Positions 17,657 through 25,101 are shown, numbered from the stretch's first letter. The stretch: DNA of 64,000 nucleotides from Oceanihabitans sp. IOP_32 (GCF_009498295.1 NZ_CP040813.1:2921001-2985000); one strand, 5' to 3'. Program-made: numbers and translations. The notes: a model not told the origin generated them from the letters alone.

Positions 17657-17947
17657 ATGGATTTAGGTATAACTATAAAAAATATTAGAAAGCAAAAAAA
17701 GCAAACTCAATCCGAGTTTGCTGCTTCTTGCGGTATAACTCAAACTTACCTCTCTCAAATAGAGAGTAATCAGAGAGAGCCAAATCTTTCAACTTTGAAA
17801 TTAATAAGTAATGGACTTAATGTACCATTGCCAATTTTATTTTTCTTGTCGTTAGACAAAGAAGATGTTCAACAAAACAAGAGAGAAGCTTTTGAAATTA
17901 TTAGTCCTTCAGTAAAATCTCTTGTCAATGAATTCTTTGCAGTTTAA
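17657..17947 (+). CDS. XRE/Cro-C1 family helix-turn-helix protein (retron accessory)
   Basis: 96 residues. The HTH domain (5-60) has KNIRKQKKQTQSEFAASCGITQTYLSQIESNQREPNLSTLKLISNGL split over the five helices typical of the family. The C-terminal 35 residues are unassigned. Its 3-prime end overlaps the reverse transcriptase start by 20 nt, so the two are translationally coupled. An HTH protein paired with the RT is the gene content described for type VI retrons; it may act as regulator or as the effector/antitoxin partner. Confidence 0.85.
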   Translation: MDLGITIKNIRKQKKQTQSEFAASCGITQTYLSQIESNQREPNLSTLKLISNGLNVPLPILFFLSLDKEDVQQNKREAFEIISPSVKSLVNEFFAV

Positions 17948-18791
17948 AAAAAATGAATTCAAAAAACTATGTGCTATTATTGGTTATAAGCCTTCGATAG
18001 TTTCAGAAGTAATTGCGAATATTGACAAGTACTACTACGAAAAGATTGAAGTCAAAAAGGATAAAAAAACTGGAGAAGTTAAAAAGTATAAGGATGGAAC
18101 TGTCAAGAAAAGAACAATCCATCCTTCTACTAAAGAATTAAAAGCAATTCAAAAATCTATTAAAAAGAATATTCTTGCACCTATTCAACTTCCGAATGAA
18201 ATACACGGTGGAGTAAAAAAGAGAAGCAACATTACAAACGCTAAACCGCATAAGGGTAATAAGTACATATTTACAACAGACCTACAGGATTTTTATCCAA
18301 ATATTAGTCACAGCTATGTACACAAAACTTATTTAAGTCTTGGATTTTCAAATCACTTCTCTAATTCATTAACAAAACTTACAACTTGGAAATTTGCCCT
18401 TCCACAAGGGACTCCAACGAGTACACATATTTCTAATTTGGTTTTCCTTCAAACAGACCTTGAATTAATACAATTATGTAATGCTAATAACATTACATAT
18501 ACAAGATACGTGGACGACCTGACATTTTCATCTCCTATTGATTTTAAACATCTCCTCAACGATATTCTAGACATCGTTAGGAATAATAATTTCAATTTGA
18601 GCTATCGTAAAACTAAATATAAAGGAAATCAAACAGTAACAGGAATTAATATTTTCCTTAATAAAATAGAAGCTCCGGAACATATTATAGAAAAGTCGAA
18701 AATTGAGTTGGAAACTAATGCTGAACAGAAACCATATTCAATCTATTTGAATAATATTTCGAAAGAAAATAAGAAAAAAGGCAGCAGCTAA
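17928..18791 (+). CDS. Retron-type reverse transcriptase
   Basis: 287 residues from the ATG at 17928 (an in-frame TTG lies 6 bp upstream). Finger and palm motifs are present: NAKPHKG, TDLQDFYPNIS with catalytic Asp118, LPQGTPTSTHISN, and RYVDDLTFSS with Asp196/197. The retron-specific VTG triplet is at 237-239. It copies part of the retron RNA into msDNA in family members. Only about 48 residues follow VTG, shorter than the usual thumb region, and the stop codon TAA (18789-18791) lies inside the cassette's 3-prime box GCAGCTAAC. The C-terminus may therefore have been cut or reshaped by cassette formation. The arrangement RNA, small ORF, HTH, RT supports a retron defence system. Confidence 0.9.
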   Translation: MNSLQFKKNEFKKLCAIIGYKPSIVSEVIANIDKYYYEKIEVKKDKKTGEVKKYKDGTVKKRTIHPSTKELKAIQKSIKKNILAPIQLPNEIHGGVKKRSNITNAKPHKGNKYIFTTDLQDFYPNISHSYVHKTYLSLGFSNHFSNSLTKLTTWKFALPQGTPTSTHISNLVFLQTDLELIQLCNANNITYTRYVDDLTFSSPIDFKHLLNDILDIVRNNNFNLSYRKTKYKGNQTVTGINIFLNKIEAPEHIIEKSKIELETNAEQKPYSIYLNNISKENKKKGSS

Positions 18792-18977
18792 CAATGTATA
18801 AAAAAAATAGGGCAAAAAGCGTTTAATCGAAAGGTCTGTGAGTGTTTGCCAAGTCACCAAATTTTTAAATTTGGTATAATTTAAAGAGAAAAGATAATTA
18901 ACAAAATTTAAAAATTCGGCTTTAGCTTAATCCGAAAAGTAACGCATACTACTGCCCTACTTTTCTTATACTAGACC
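18784..18977. repeat. Intact palindromic cassette site S3 (194 bp)
   Basis: The left box GCAGCTAAC (18784-18792) is followed by AAT, then stem 18796-18814 pairing with 18953-18971 (17 of 19; A.C mismatches at positions 7 and 12), a TAGACC spacer and GTTCTCTGC, which starts cassette 4. The loop region includes an ACCAAATTT/AAATTTGGT hairpin and the sequence CGAAAGGTCTGTGAGT, which recurs with one change in S4. Confidence 0.82.
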
Positions 18978-19095
18978 GTTCTCTGCAAGCTGAATCCATC
19001 CGCACAAACAGCACATTTGGTTTTTGCCAACACATAAACCAAGCTTAAAAAACCAAAAGAGCTGTTCTTTCAAAAACAAAAATGTATACTATATA

Positions 19096-19125
19096 TTGTT
19101 TTTTATAGTATTTATTTTATATTTG
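19096..19125 (+). promoter_or_regulatory. Promoter of the cassette 4 operon
   Basis: TTG at 19096-19098, a 19-bp spacer and TATATTTG at 19118-19125, about 30 bp before the first gene. It is a near-ideal Bacteroidota promoter, so the cassette does not depend on read-through. Confidence 0.75.
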
Positions 19126-19154
19126 TAATTATATTTAATTATTTATATGAAATA

Positions 19155-19385
19155 ATGGATAATTCTGAACTAAAAAAAGATAGATTTAAACGAGTTGCAT
19201 CTCGCAGAGTAGATAATATCCTTAAAGGAATTAGAAGTCTCTCTAAATGTTCAAATACCAATAATTACGAGTATAACGAGGACGACTTGAACAAAATGTT
19301 ACGAGCTATCAGAGATGAAATTAGAACAATGGAAACTATTTACAAGAAGAACCTAAGTAAAAACAATGACACCTTTAATTTCTAG
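19155..19385 (+). CDS. 76-residue charged helical protein (cassette 4, gene 1)
   Basis: Small, highly charged and likely all-helical (SELKKDRFKRVASRRVDN, DLNKMLRAIRDEIRTMETIYKK). It has no known domain. It opens a tightly packed operon (gaps of 5, 5 and 3 bp) and has a strong promoter right ahead. Small basic first genes in defence operons are often DNA-binding regulators or adaptors, but nothing here shows which. Confidence 0.7.
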   Translation: MDNSELKKDRFKRVASRRVDNILKGIRSLSKCSNTNNYEYNEDDLNKMLRAIRDEIRTMETIYKKNLSKNNDTFNF

Positions 19386-19390
19386 ATAAT

Positions 19391-21067
19391 ATGAAATGGA
19401 ATTTTAACAAATTAAGGCTTGGAGACGAAAAACAAGGAATTAGAGATGGTGATATGTCTGATTTCAGTAAAACACACTATAAGTCTGTCGTGCGAGAAAG
19501 CATACAAAATTCACTTGACGCAAGAAATGATTATAGCAAACCCGTTATTGTTGATTTTTCATTTCATTCATTTGAGAAAAATTTTTTAGAGAATTTCTCT
19601 AATATAGAAGATAGGATTAGGAATTGTTTGGAGTACGCAAATAATCCTGACGACAAAGAATTTTTATCTACAATGATTTCAAGTTTTGAAAGTGTTGACA
19701 GGTATGAGTGTATGGAAATATCTGATTACAACACTTTAGGTATGGATATGGAGTATTCTTATGATTCATTTGCAAATTCCAGAAACATTTCAAGTAAATT
19801 TTCAAAAGGTTCTGCTGGTTCAAAAGGAATGGGTAAAGCTGTTTACTTCGCTTCATCCTACTTACAATCAATTGTAGTCTCGACTAAATCCTCAAGTGAA
19901 ACAGCTATTTTTCAAGGCATAAGTAAGATTGCTACCCATAATTTTGATGAGTTAGAATATTCACATAAAGGATTTTATGGAAATGGTATGGAAGCAATAC
20001 AAAATGAGGATGAAATACCTGAAAATTTCAAAAGAGCAGAAATTGGAACATCAATTTATATTATAGGATTAAAGCCTGACCAAAATAGAATTGAAGAAAT
20101 GACCAAAGAATTACTTGCAAATTTTTGGTTAGCTATATATGAAAGTGACCTTATAGTCAAAATTGATGGGAAGGAATTCAATAATGAAACTCTTCAAAAT
20201 GAAATAACTCAACGTTATGCAGAATTAGACGAATCTGGTCAGTATAATAAGTTTCCAAATCCGAGACCTTATTTTGAAACTTACAAAGGCATTCAAAACA
20301 CAAATAAAGAATATTCTGATAGAATAGATATTTTAGGTCAAGTTCGTTTGATACTTGGTAGAAATAATAATTATCCTGGAAGAATAGCTTTTTATAGAAA
20401 ATCCAAAATGCTTATTTACAAGGACTCTTCTTACATCTACAAAGGTTATTGTGGACTATTTATATGTGATGACGATGAAGGTAATGAAATTCTTAAGAAA
20501 CTAGAAAACGCCAAGCACAATGAATGGAACTCTGGTAATTGGGATAACCCAATGGCAAATCAAGCAATTAGGTCTTATCGAAATTTTGTACAAAAATGTG
20601 TGAACGATTTTACAGAGATTGAACAAGGTTTAGATATTTCTATTCCCGAGTTGGACCGGCTATTGGGTATAATGGAAACAGGGAAAGGTGTTGGTGGAAC
20701 AGTTCTAGATAATGGCAGAATTAAAACGAAAGAAAAACCAAAGCCTATAAAACAAAAATCAATTCCAACCGATAGGATTCCCAAAAATTTTAATTGGCTA
20801 CGATGCAAGGTTGAACCATTAAGTAACTCTTTCGAATATAAAGTTTCCATAAACTCTAAAGTTAAAGACAATAACGTAAGTTTTGAGGTACTAGTTGGTT
20901 CAGATGACAAAAAAGGTAAAAACAAAGTAGACCTACTTTCTATATCTGAAGGGTCTTTTAAGAACAACGTTATAACCTTGAATCTAAAAAAAGGGTTAAA
21001 CGAGCTGTCGATGGTTTTAAAGGATAATTTAAAACACACAATCAGATTAAAGGAATATAATAGTTAG
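19391..21067 (+). CDS. GHKL-fold ATPase (MutL/Hsp90/MORC-like) of a candidate defence operon
   Basis: 558 residues. The Bergerat ATP-binding fold is clear: N box RESIQNSLDAR (Glu36, Asn40, Asp43), G1-type box SDYNTLGM (Asp112) and G2 box GSAGSKGMGKAVYF (140-153). A middle domain (about 290-400) has LGQVRLILGR and KLENAKHNEWN. A Lys/Pro-rich linker (about 447-465) leads to a beta-sandwich-like C-terminus. GHKL ATPases with this layout sit in several multi-gene phage-defence loci such as those with MutL-like subunits, but I cannot assign it to a named system. It is the second gene of four in one transcript and probably the ATP-driven sensor or motor. Confidence 0.8.
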   Translation: MKWNFNKLRLGDEKQGIRDGDMSDFSKTHYKSVVRESIQNSLDARNDYSKPVIVDFSFHSFEKNFLENFSNIEDRIRNCLEYANNPDDKEFLSTMISSFESVDRYECMEISDYNTLGMDMEYSYDSFANSRNISSKFSKGSAGSKGMGKAVYFASSYLQSIVVSTKSSSETAIFQGISKIATHNFDELEYSHKGFYGNGMEAIQNEDEIPENFKRAEIGTSIYIIGLKPDQNRIEEMTKELLANFWLAIYESDLIVKIDGKEFNNETLQNEITQRYAELDESGQYNKFPNPRPYFETYKGIQNTNKEYSDRIDILGQVRLILGRNNNYPGRIAFYRKSKMLIYKDSSYIYKGYCGLFICDDDEGNEILKKLENAKHNEWNSGNWDNPMANQAIRSYRNFVQKCVNDFTEIEQGLDISIPELDRLLGIMETGKGVGGTVLDNGRIKTKEKPKPIKQKSIPTDRIPKNFNWLRCKVEPLSNSFEYKVSINSKVKDNNVSFEVLVGSDDKKGKNKVDLLSISEGSFKNNVITLNLKKGLNELSMVLKDNLKHTIRLKEYNS

Positions 21068-21072
21068 AGCAT

Positions 21073-21912
21073 ATGAAAATAAGTGGTTACAAATTTGGTC
21101 ATCCTGTTTTTGGTCTTGAAGACTACTACGACTTTAGACCTGACATAAATATTGAACAAAAAGTTGAAAACGAAGATTTAGTTATTTCATCTTCACGTTT
21201 TGATTTAGGCGATAATCAAAAGCTTCGAGAACTAATTGAAAATGAAGATGCTCACATAGTGACTGAAGTTTTCTGCTCTTACACAATGTATAGAAAAAGT
21301 TTCAATTCAAAGGACGGAATTAATGTCCGTATTCCATTAAAAAACTTAAAAAATAGGCTTGAAATACTCTATTTCATAATTGCGAATAAAGACATTGAAA
21401 AATATTCTAACGATGCAATTAAACCAAGTCTGCGTAAGCAAAACTTTTATATTGAAAAAGGTGATATACTCGGAATGCTTGGAGAAGAAATAGTAACATT
21501 AGATGTTTCTACTTCAATGGATAGTATTGTAAAAATTAGAAAAAGTGACAATAATGAGACACCAACTTTCTACTGGAACGAATCTAGTATTATTATCAAT
21601 TTGCCAAATTCATCATTCACAAAATTAAATAAGTTTAAGGCAAGTTTAGATTATCAAAAAATACTGGTTTCTTCAATTTTGCAATCTGCTCTAATTCACG
21701 CTTGTTACAAATTAAAGATAGATGGTCAGTATTCAGAAAAAAATTGGCACAAAGCTTTACTTATAAATTGGCAGAAATACAACAAGCAAAGTGAATCACC
21801 TTCCGAAGAAGAAATACCTGAATTTGTTGAATATATGCTAAAAAAACCATTCAGACTTTTAATTGATACCATTGAAGAAGTTGACGATAAAATTAGAAAT
21901 ACTCAAGCTTAA
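21073..21912 (+). CDS. Unknown protein, third gene of the GHKL operon
   Basis: 279 residues with mixed alpha/beta sequence, no signal peptide and no membrane helix. Segments of note are FCSYTMYRKSF, a central ILYFIIANKDIEKY, and the C-terminal SILQSALIHACYKLKIDG helix followed by NWHKALLINWQKY. I see no nuclease or nucleotide-binding motif. It starts 5 bp after the ATPase gene and ends 3 bp before the next, so co-production in fixed ratio is likely. A partner or scaffold of the ATPase is the simplest guess. Confidence 0.7.
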   Translation: MKISGYKFGHPVFGLEDYYDFRPDINIEQKVENEDLVISSSRFDLGDNQKLRELIENEDAHIVTEVFCSYTMYRKSFNSKDGINVRIPLKNLKNRLEILYFIIANKDIEKYSNDAIKPSLRKQNFYIEKGDILGMLGEEIVTLDVSTSMDSIVKIRKSDNNETPTFYWNESSIIINLPNSSFTKLNKFKASLDYQKILVSSILQSALIHACYKLKIDGQYSEKNWHKALLINWQKYNKQSESPSEEEIPEFVEYMLKKPFRLLIDTIEEVDDKIRNTQA

Positions 21913-21915
21913 ACT

Positions 21916-23331
21916 ATGAATTACAAAATATTTAAACCTAGCTTAGTTGGCGAGTTTCTTGACAAGTTATTACAAGAGGATGCTGATTTCATAAAACTTT
22001 ATGAAAACCAAGAGGAATTTTTATACGATTTCAAGGAAACTGACATAATTGAATCTAATATTCCAATAATAAATGAAACATTAGGCGAAGATATGTTAGA
22101 TATTTTTAGTTCCAATCAAGCTGATAGTCAGAAAGCAGATTTTGAATGTGCAAAGCTTCTATACGAAAACTTAGATTTATCACCTTCGCAGGCAGGTAAT
22201 GCCGATTTTTGGAATTATCTGCATCATTTTGATATGTATAAATATATTCATAGGAGATGGAAGAATCAAGGTAACATTATAACTCATATTAAACGTCATT
22301 GGTTATTAAATCTCACATCTCAAAAGCATCTTATAAACTTCCCTTTAACTACATTATGGTGGTCTATACATTTAACAATTGATGATTCAAGAGAGGATAA
22401 ATACGAATTGAGCAAAATTTATTTCAGCAATAACAGATTTAGAACGGTGAGTCTCGGTGGTATGTCTTTTGTGAGACATAAACCAGCTATTCTAAGTGTT
22501 TTGAACTTTATGCACAATTATCGCTCAGAGCTTACTAAAAAGATTAACTACACAGATTTAGGTGATGAAATTTCCAAATTCATAAATCTATTAGGAGGAA
22601 CAAAACCATTATCTTATTTTGAAGAGGAGTGGTTTACAGCCAAGTTAATGGAAAGGTTCAAAATCGGAATTGAGAGTGAAACAAATGAAAAAGAATTTGA
22701 ACAACTCGTAAGTGATATTAAGAAAAGTGAAAATGAAAAAGTGCTTTGTTATTTCTGCCTAAACAATTCGGGAAATCCTAATTATATGGTCTCTGATACA
22801 AAAAGAGAGGATTTTGATTTTTGCATTGAAATAAATGGTGCAAATCGGAATGGATATCTAATACATTTTTATGAAGAAGGAAAAATCAAAAAATCTAAAA
22901 TAGATTCTTCACTTCTAGATAGAAATCGAAATCAAATGTATTCAAACGGAAAATGCAATAACCTAAACCTAGTAGGCATAAAAATTATTAGTAATAACGT
23001 GTTGTTCGGAATTGCTTATACCAAGAATGGCATTACAAAATTTAAAGCTATGGACGAATCCGACACATCGCTATTTAGAGAAGACAACAACAGCTTACAC
23101 CAAGAAGGAAAGAAAATTTTATATGCAAAAAATTATGAGAAAATAAAGTATAAGCTATTACCCTATTCTATAAAAAAAGACCTAGGAACACTAGTTCAAG
23201 GACCTTTAGGCAAGGGAGCTGATATAACCAATAATTACCATTCCCCAAAGTGGTCTATTTTAAAAGAATTTTGGCCAGAATTGTTTCAAAGAGAACAACA
23301 AGCAATAAATTTTGGGGAATTGCCGAGTTAA
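21916..23331 (+). CDS. DUF6339-like protein, last gene of the GHKL operon
   Basis: 471 residues, soluble. The N-terminal half has LYENLDLSPSQAGNADFWNYL and HHFDMYKYIHRRW then RHWLLN, with FPLTTLWWSIHLT further on. The SP-x-x-A-x-(N/D)-x-x-(F/L)-W-x-x-L pattern followed by RW is what I associate with DUF6339 proteins found near MutL/Z1-type defence genes; this match is from memory and not certain. The C-terminal half (about 250-440) has a Cys pair (CYFCLNN) and a beta-rich domain. It ends 110 bp before the cassette's 3-prime box. Probably the effector or substrate-recognition part; not shown. Confidence 0.68.
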   Translation: MNYKIFKPSLVGEFLDKLLQEDADFIKLYENQEEFLYDFKETDIIESNIPIINETLGEDMLDIFSSNQADSQKADFECAKLLYENLDLSPSQAGNADFWNYLHHFDMYKYIHRRWKNQGNIITHIKRHWLLNLTSQKHLINFPLTTLWWSIHLTIDDSREDKYELSKIYFSNNRFRTVSLGGMSFVRHKPAILSVLNFMHNYRSELTKKINYTDLGDEISKFINLLGGTKPLSYFEEEWFTAKLMERFKIGIESETNEKEFEQLVSDIKKSENEKVLCYFCLNNSGNPNYMVSDTKREDFDFCIEINGANRNGYLIHFYEEGKIKKSKIDSSLLDRNRNQMYSNGKCNNLNLVGIKIISNNVLFGIAYTKNGITKFKAMDESDTSLFREDNNSLHQEGKKILYAKNYEKIKYKLLPYSIKKDLGTLVQGPLGKGADITNNYHSPKWSILKEFWPELFQREQQAINFGELPS

Positions 23332-23433
23332 AGCCATACACATTTGCAATTCGCTGAAGCCAAGCAAAAGCCCAAAATTGCAAAAGAGTATGGCTTTGCC
23401 AACGCTGATTGACAATAGGAATGAAAAAAGCCA

Positions 23434-23560
23434 GCAGAGAACAATGTGTATAAGTAATAGCGGTTTAAGTGATAGAACAAAAGGAAAAACATAAAACAAA
23501 GGTCAGTACAAAACCGAAAGGTTTGTGAGTAGAAATCCGCTACTACTCATACACGAGAAC
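23434..23560. repeat. Intact palindromic cassette site S4 (127 bp)
   Basis: The left box GCAGAGAAC (23434-23442) is followed by AAT, then stem 23446-23463 (GTGTATAAGTAATAGCGG) with 23537-23554 (CCGCTACTACTCATACAC), 16 of 18, with A.C mismatches at positions 7 and 12, then a GAGAAC spacer and GTTGTGCCC (23561). This is the cleanest copy of the site. Confidence 0.85.
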
Positions 23561-24174
23561 GTTGTGCCCAATGGTTGAAAATCCGAGCTGAAGAGATTAA
23601 GTCATTGGCTGACAGTAATGGAGAATTTCAGCAAAATAGCCAATTTATTGATTGACAATCTATTTCACGATTGAGGTTTTGCCTTGGTTTGACTGTCATC
23701 CGCCGACTTAAAATATTTTTTTTGGCTTGACTCTCAACGATTGAATGGAAAACGGGCTGAATTTAAGCTTCACTGAAAACTGAAATTTAGCAAAGCGGGT
23801 TTGAATAAAAGGGTTGAATTGAAATTCTGAATGCAATGAATGTTTTCGGTTTTTTGGGGTGTCGAACGACGAGGAAAGTATCTTGATTAATTTATCCGAA
23901 AACCGAATTTTAATGTGCTAATTTCAATCTGAATATTCTTAAGATTAACCCGTTCGGAGAATTGAATTACATACTTAAATCAGCCCTTGAAAGAGTTGGA
24001 TTAAAGAATTCCTCGGCTGGAAAAAAATATTAGAGCGACCACGAAATCCTTGCGCTGAATATATTGGATAGAATCTGAATTTACGGTGGCAGGTTTTGCG
24101 TAGTCTTTGAATTTATCGACAAATGTTCAATCGCTCGTATTTATTGACGAAGAAAAGAAACCACAGGGCACAAC
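23561..24174. other. Cassette 5: no convincing ORF
   Basis: 614 bp bounded by GTTGTGCCC and GGGCACAAC, like the other cassettes, but stops occur often in all frames and nothing reads as a protein family. It could hold a decayed gene, a regulatory RNA or a promoter-only cassette. ORF-less cassettes are known from integrons. Confidence 0.6.
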
Positions 24175-24293
24175 AAAGGGTGTAAAAAATGCTGGTTTCT
24201 AGGCTGTAATCGGTAACTTTTCGTTCCAATTTAGCTTTTTACTGTGGGATAATGACGATGTTCCAATCTCCAGCACTTTCCACACCCTCAGCC
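24166..24293. repeat. Intact palindromic cassette site S5 (128 bp)
   Basis: The left box GGGCACAAC (24166-24174) is followed by AAA, then stem 24178-24195 with 24270-24287 (15 of 18). Mismatches are A.C at positions 7, 8 and 12. A TCAGCC spacer precedes GTTGTGCAAC, the start of cassette 6. Confidence 0.82.
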
Positions 24294-24343
24294 GTTGTGC
24301 AACATTTACGAAAAAACTTACATTAGAACAAAAAATAAACTGA

Positions 24344-24907
24344 ATGAAAAGAATATTATTTACAATCGCTTTGTGCGGAATGACTTTAATCGCTAAATCT
24401 CAAACCGCAAGTGTGGAAAAATCTACTTATGGAATTCAAACTGGATTTTTAGGAATTTGGGCTCATAACGAATCTAAATTGACTAATTCCATAGCGTTAC
24501 GAACTGAAATTGGATTTGATAGCGGAATTTGGGGTGGAGATTTCTACGATGGAACTGGATTTTTAATGACACCTGTTATCACTCTCGAACCACGACTTTA
24601 CTACAACCTGAATAAAAGAGTGAAAAAGTCACGTAGGATTGACGGAAATAGCGGTAATTTTATTTCATTGAAAACGAGTTATCATCCTGATTGGTTTGTT
24701 ATTTCTAATACTGATAATGTTAGTGTAATAAGTGATATTTCGATTGTACCAACTTGGGGAATAAGAAGAAACATCGGAAAACATTTTACGTACGAAACTG
24801 GCATCGGAATTGGATATCGCTACATATTTGCGAAACAAGCTGGATTTTCAGAAAACGAAGGCGAAGCAACTGCGAATTTACATTTAAGAATAGGATATAG
24901 ATTTTAG
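24344..24907 (+). CDS. Predicted outer-membrane beta-barrel protein (cassette 6)
   Basis: 187 residues with a signal peptide (1-20, ending AKSQ). Alternating hydrophobic strands with aromatic ends and turns (SIALRTEIGFDSGIW, FTYETGIGIGYRYIF, ANLHLRIGYRF) end in a C-terminal Phe, as in small outer-membrane barrels. It is the only gene of cassette 6. Function unknown; a surface or porin-like role is inferred. An envelope protein among defence-type cassettes could alter phage adsorption, but that is speculation. Confidence 0.75.
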   Translation: MKRILFTIALCGMTLIAKSQTASVEKSTYGIQTGFLGIWAHNESKLTNSIALRTEIGFDSGIWGGDFYDGTGFLMTPVITLEPRLYYNLNKRVKKSRRIDGNSGNFISLKTSYHPDWFVISNTDNVSVISDISIVPTWGIRRNIGKHFTYETGIGIGYRYIFAKQAGFSENEGEATANLHLRIGYRF

Positions 24908-24930
24908 ACCGAATAAAAAACGTTGCACAA

Positions 24931-25055
24931 TAACTAAGCATTCGTGTGGTCGGTACGACCCAACATGAATGCCGTGTTGACTGAACCGGTGTTTGTCGGT
25001 TCGCCCTTATGGGGAATGGTCTGTTTTGGATTGGATTTTTAGGAGTTGGTTTTTC
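24931..25055 (-). mobile_element. IS91-like element, 125-bp ori-side end fragment (copy C)
   Basis: Near-identical to the left ends of copies A and B, from TAACTAAGC through the two hairpins to AGGAGTTGGTTTTT, then it breaks off into chromosomal sequence. It follows GTTGCACAA, the 3-prime box of cassette 6, so the insertion point is the same as in A and B. The rest of the IS and the right half of that site have been deleted. It marks the right edge of the island. Confidence 0.85.
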
Positions 25056-25101
25056 TAAAATTTGATGCACCAATTTATTGAGAATGATCCGATTTTTCGT
25101 A

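Larger units (their letters stand above)
9513..25055. other. Accessory island: integron-like gene-cassette array with non-canonical sites
   Basis: Six cassettes (9750-10961, 13478-14422, 16934-18792, 18978-23442, 23561-24174, 24294-24930) are separated by palindromic sites. All cassette genes are on the plus strand. Each cassette starts with GTT plus a variable tag and ends with the reverse complement of that tag: GTTGGCTGTA/TACAGCCAA, GTTGTGCCCA/TGGGCACAA, GTTAGCTGC/GCAGCTAAC, GTTCTCTGC/GCAGAGAAC, GTTGTGCCC/GGGCACAAC, GTTGTGCAAC/GTTGCACAA. Matching of a cassette's own two ends is what circularisation at an attC-type site predicts. The array is interrupted by IS91-like elements and bounded by a tRNA on the left and an IS fragment on the right. 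The cassette nature is seen directly; the integron comparison is inference, since no intact integrase is present. Confidence 0.75.

Noticed and set aside
20575-21039. 154-codon minus-strand ORF inside the GHKL ATPase gene
   Set aside because: It is antisense to a gene with clear ATPase boxes and a tight operon; no independent support.
23312-23494. 60-codon plus-strand ORF across the end of the GHKL operon and site S4
   Set aside because: It overlaps the last gene and runs through the recombination site; no start signal or family match.
9715-24293. Repeated palindromes taken as a CRISPR array
   Set aside because: The units are 116-194 bp, differ in sequence, are separated by kilobase cassettes and have no cas genes nearby.
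13360-24293. Palindromes taken as simple rho-independent terminators
   Set aside because: Their stems lie 50-150 bp apart, lack consistent T runs, share fixed mismatch positions and mark both cassette ends.
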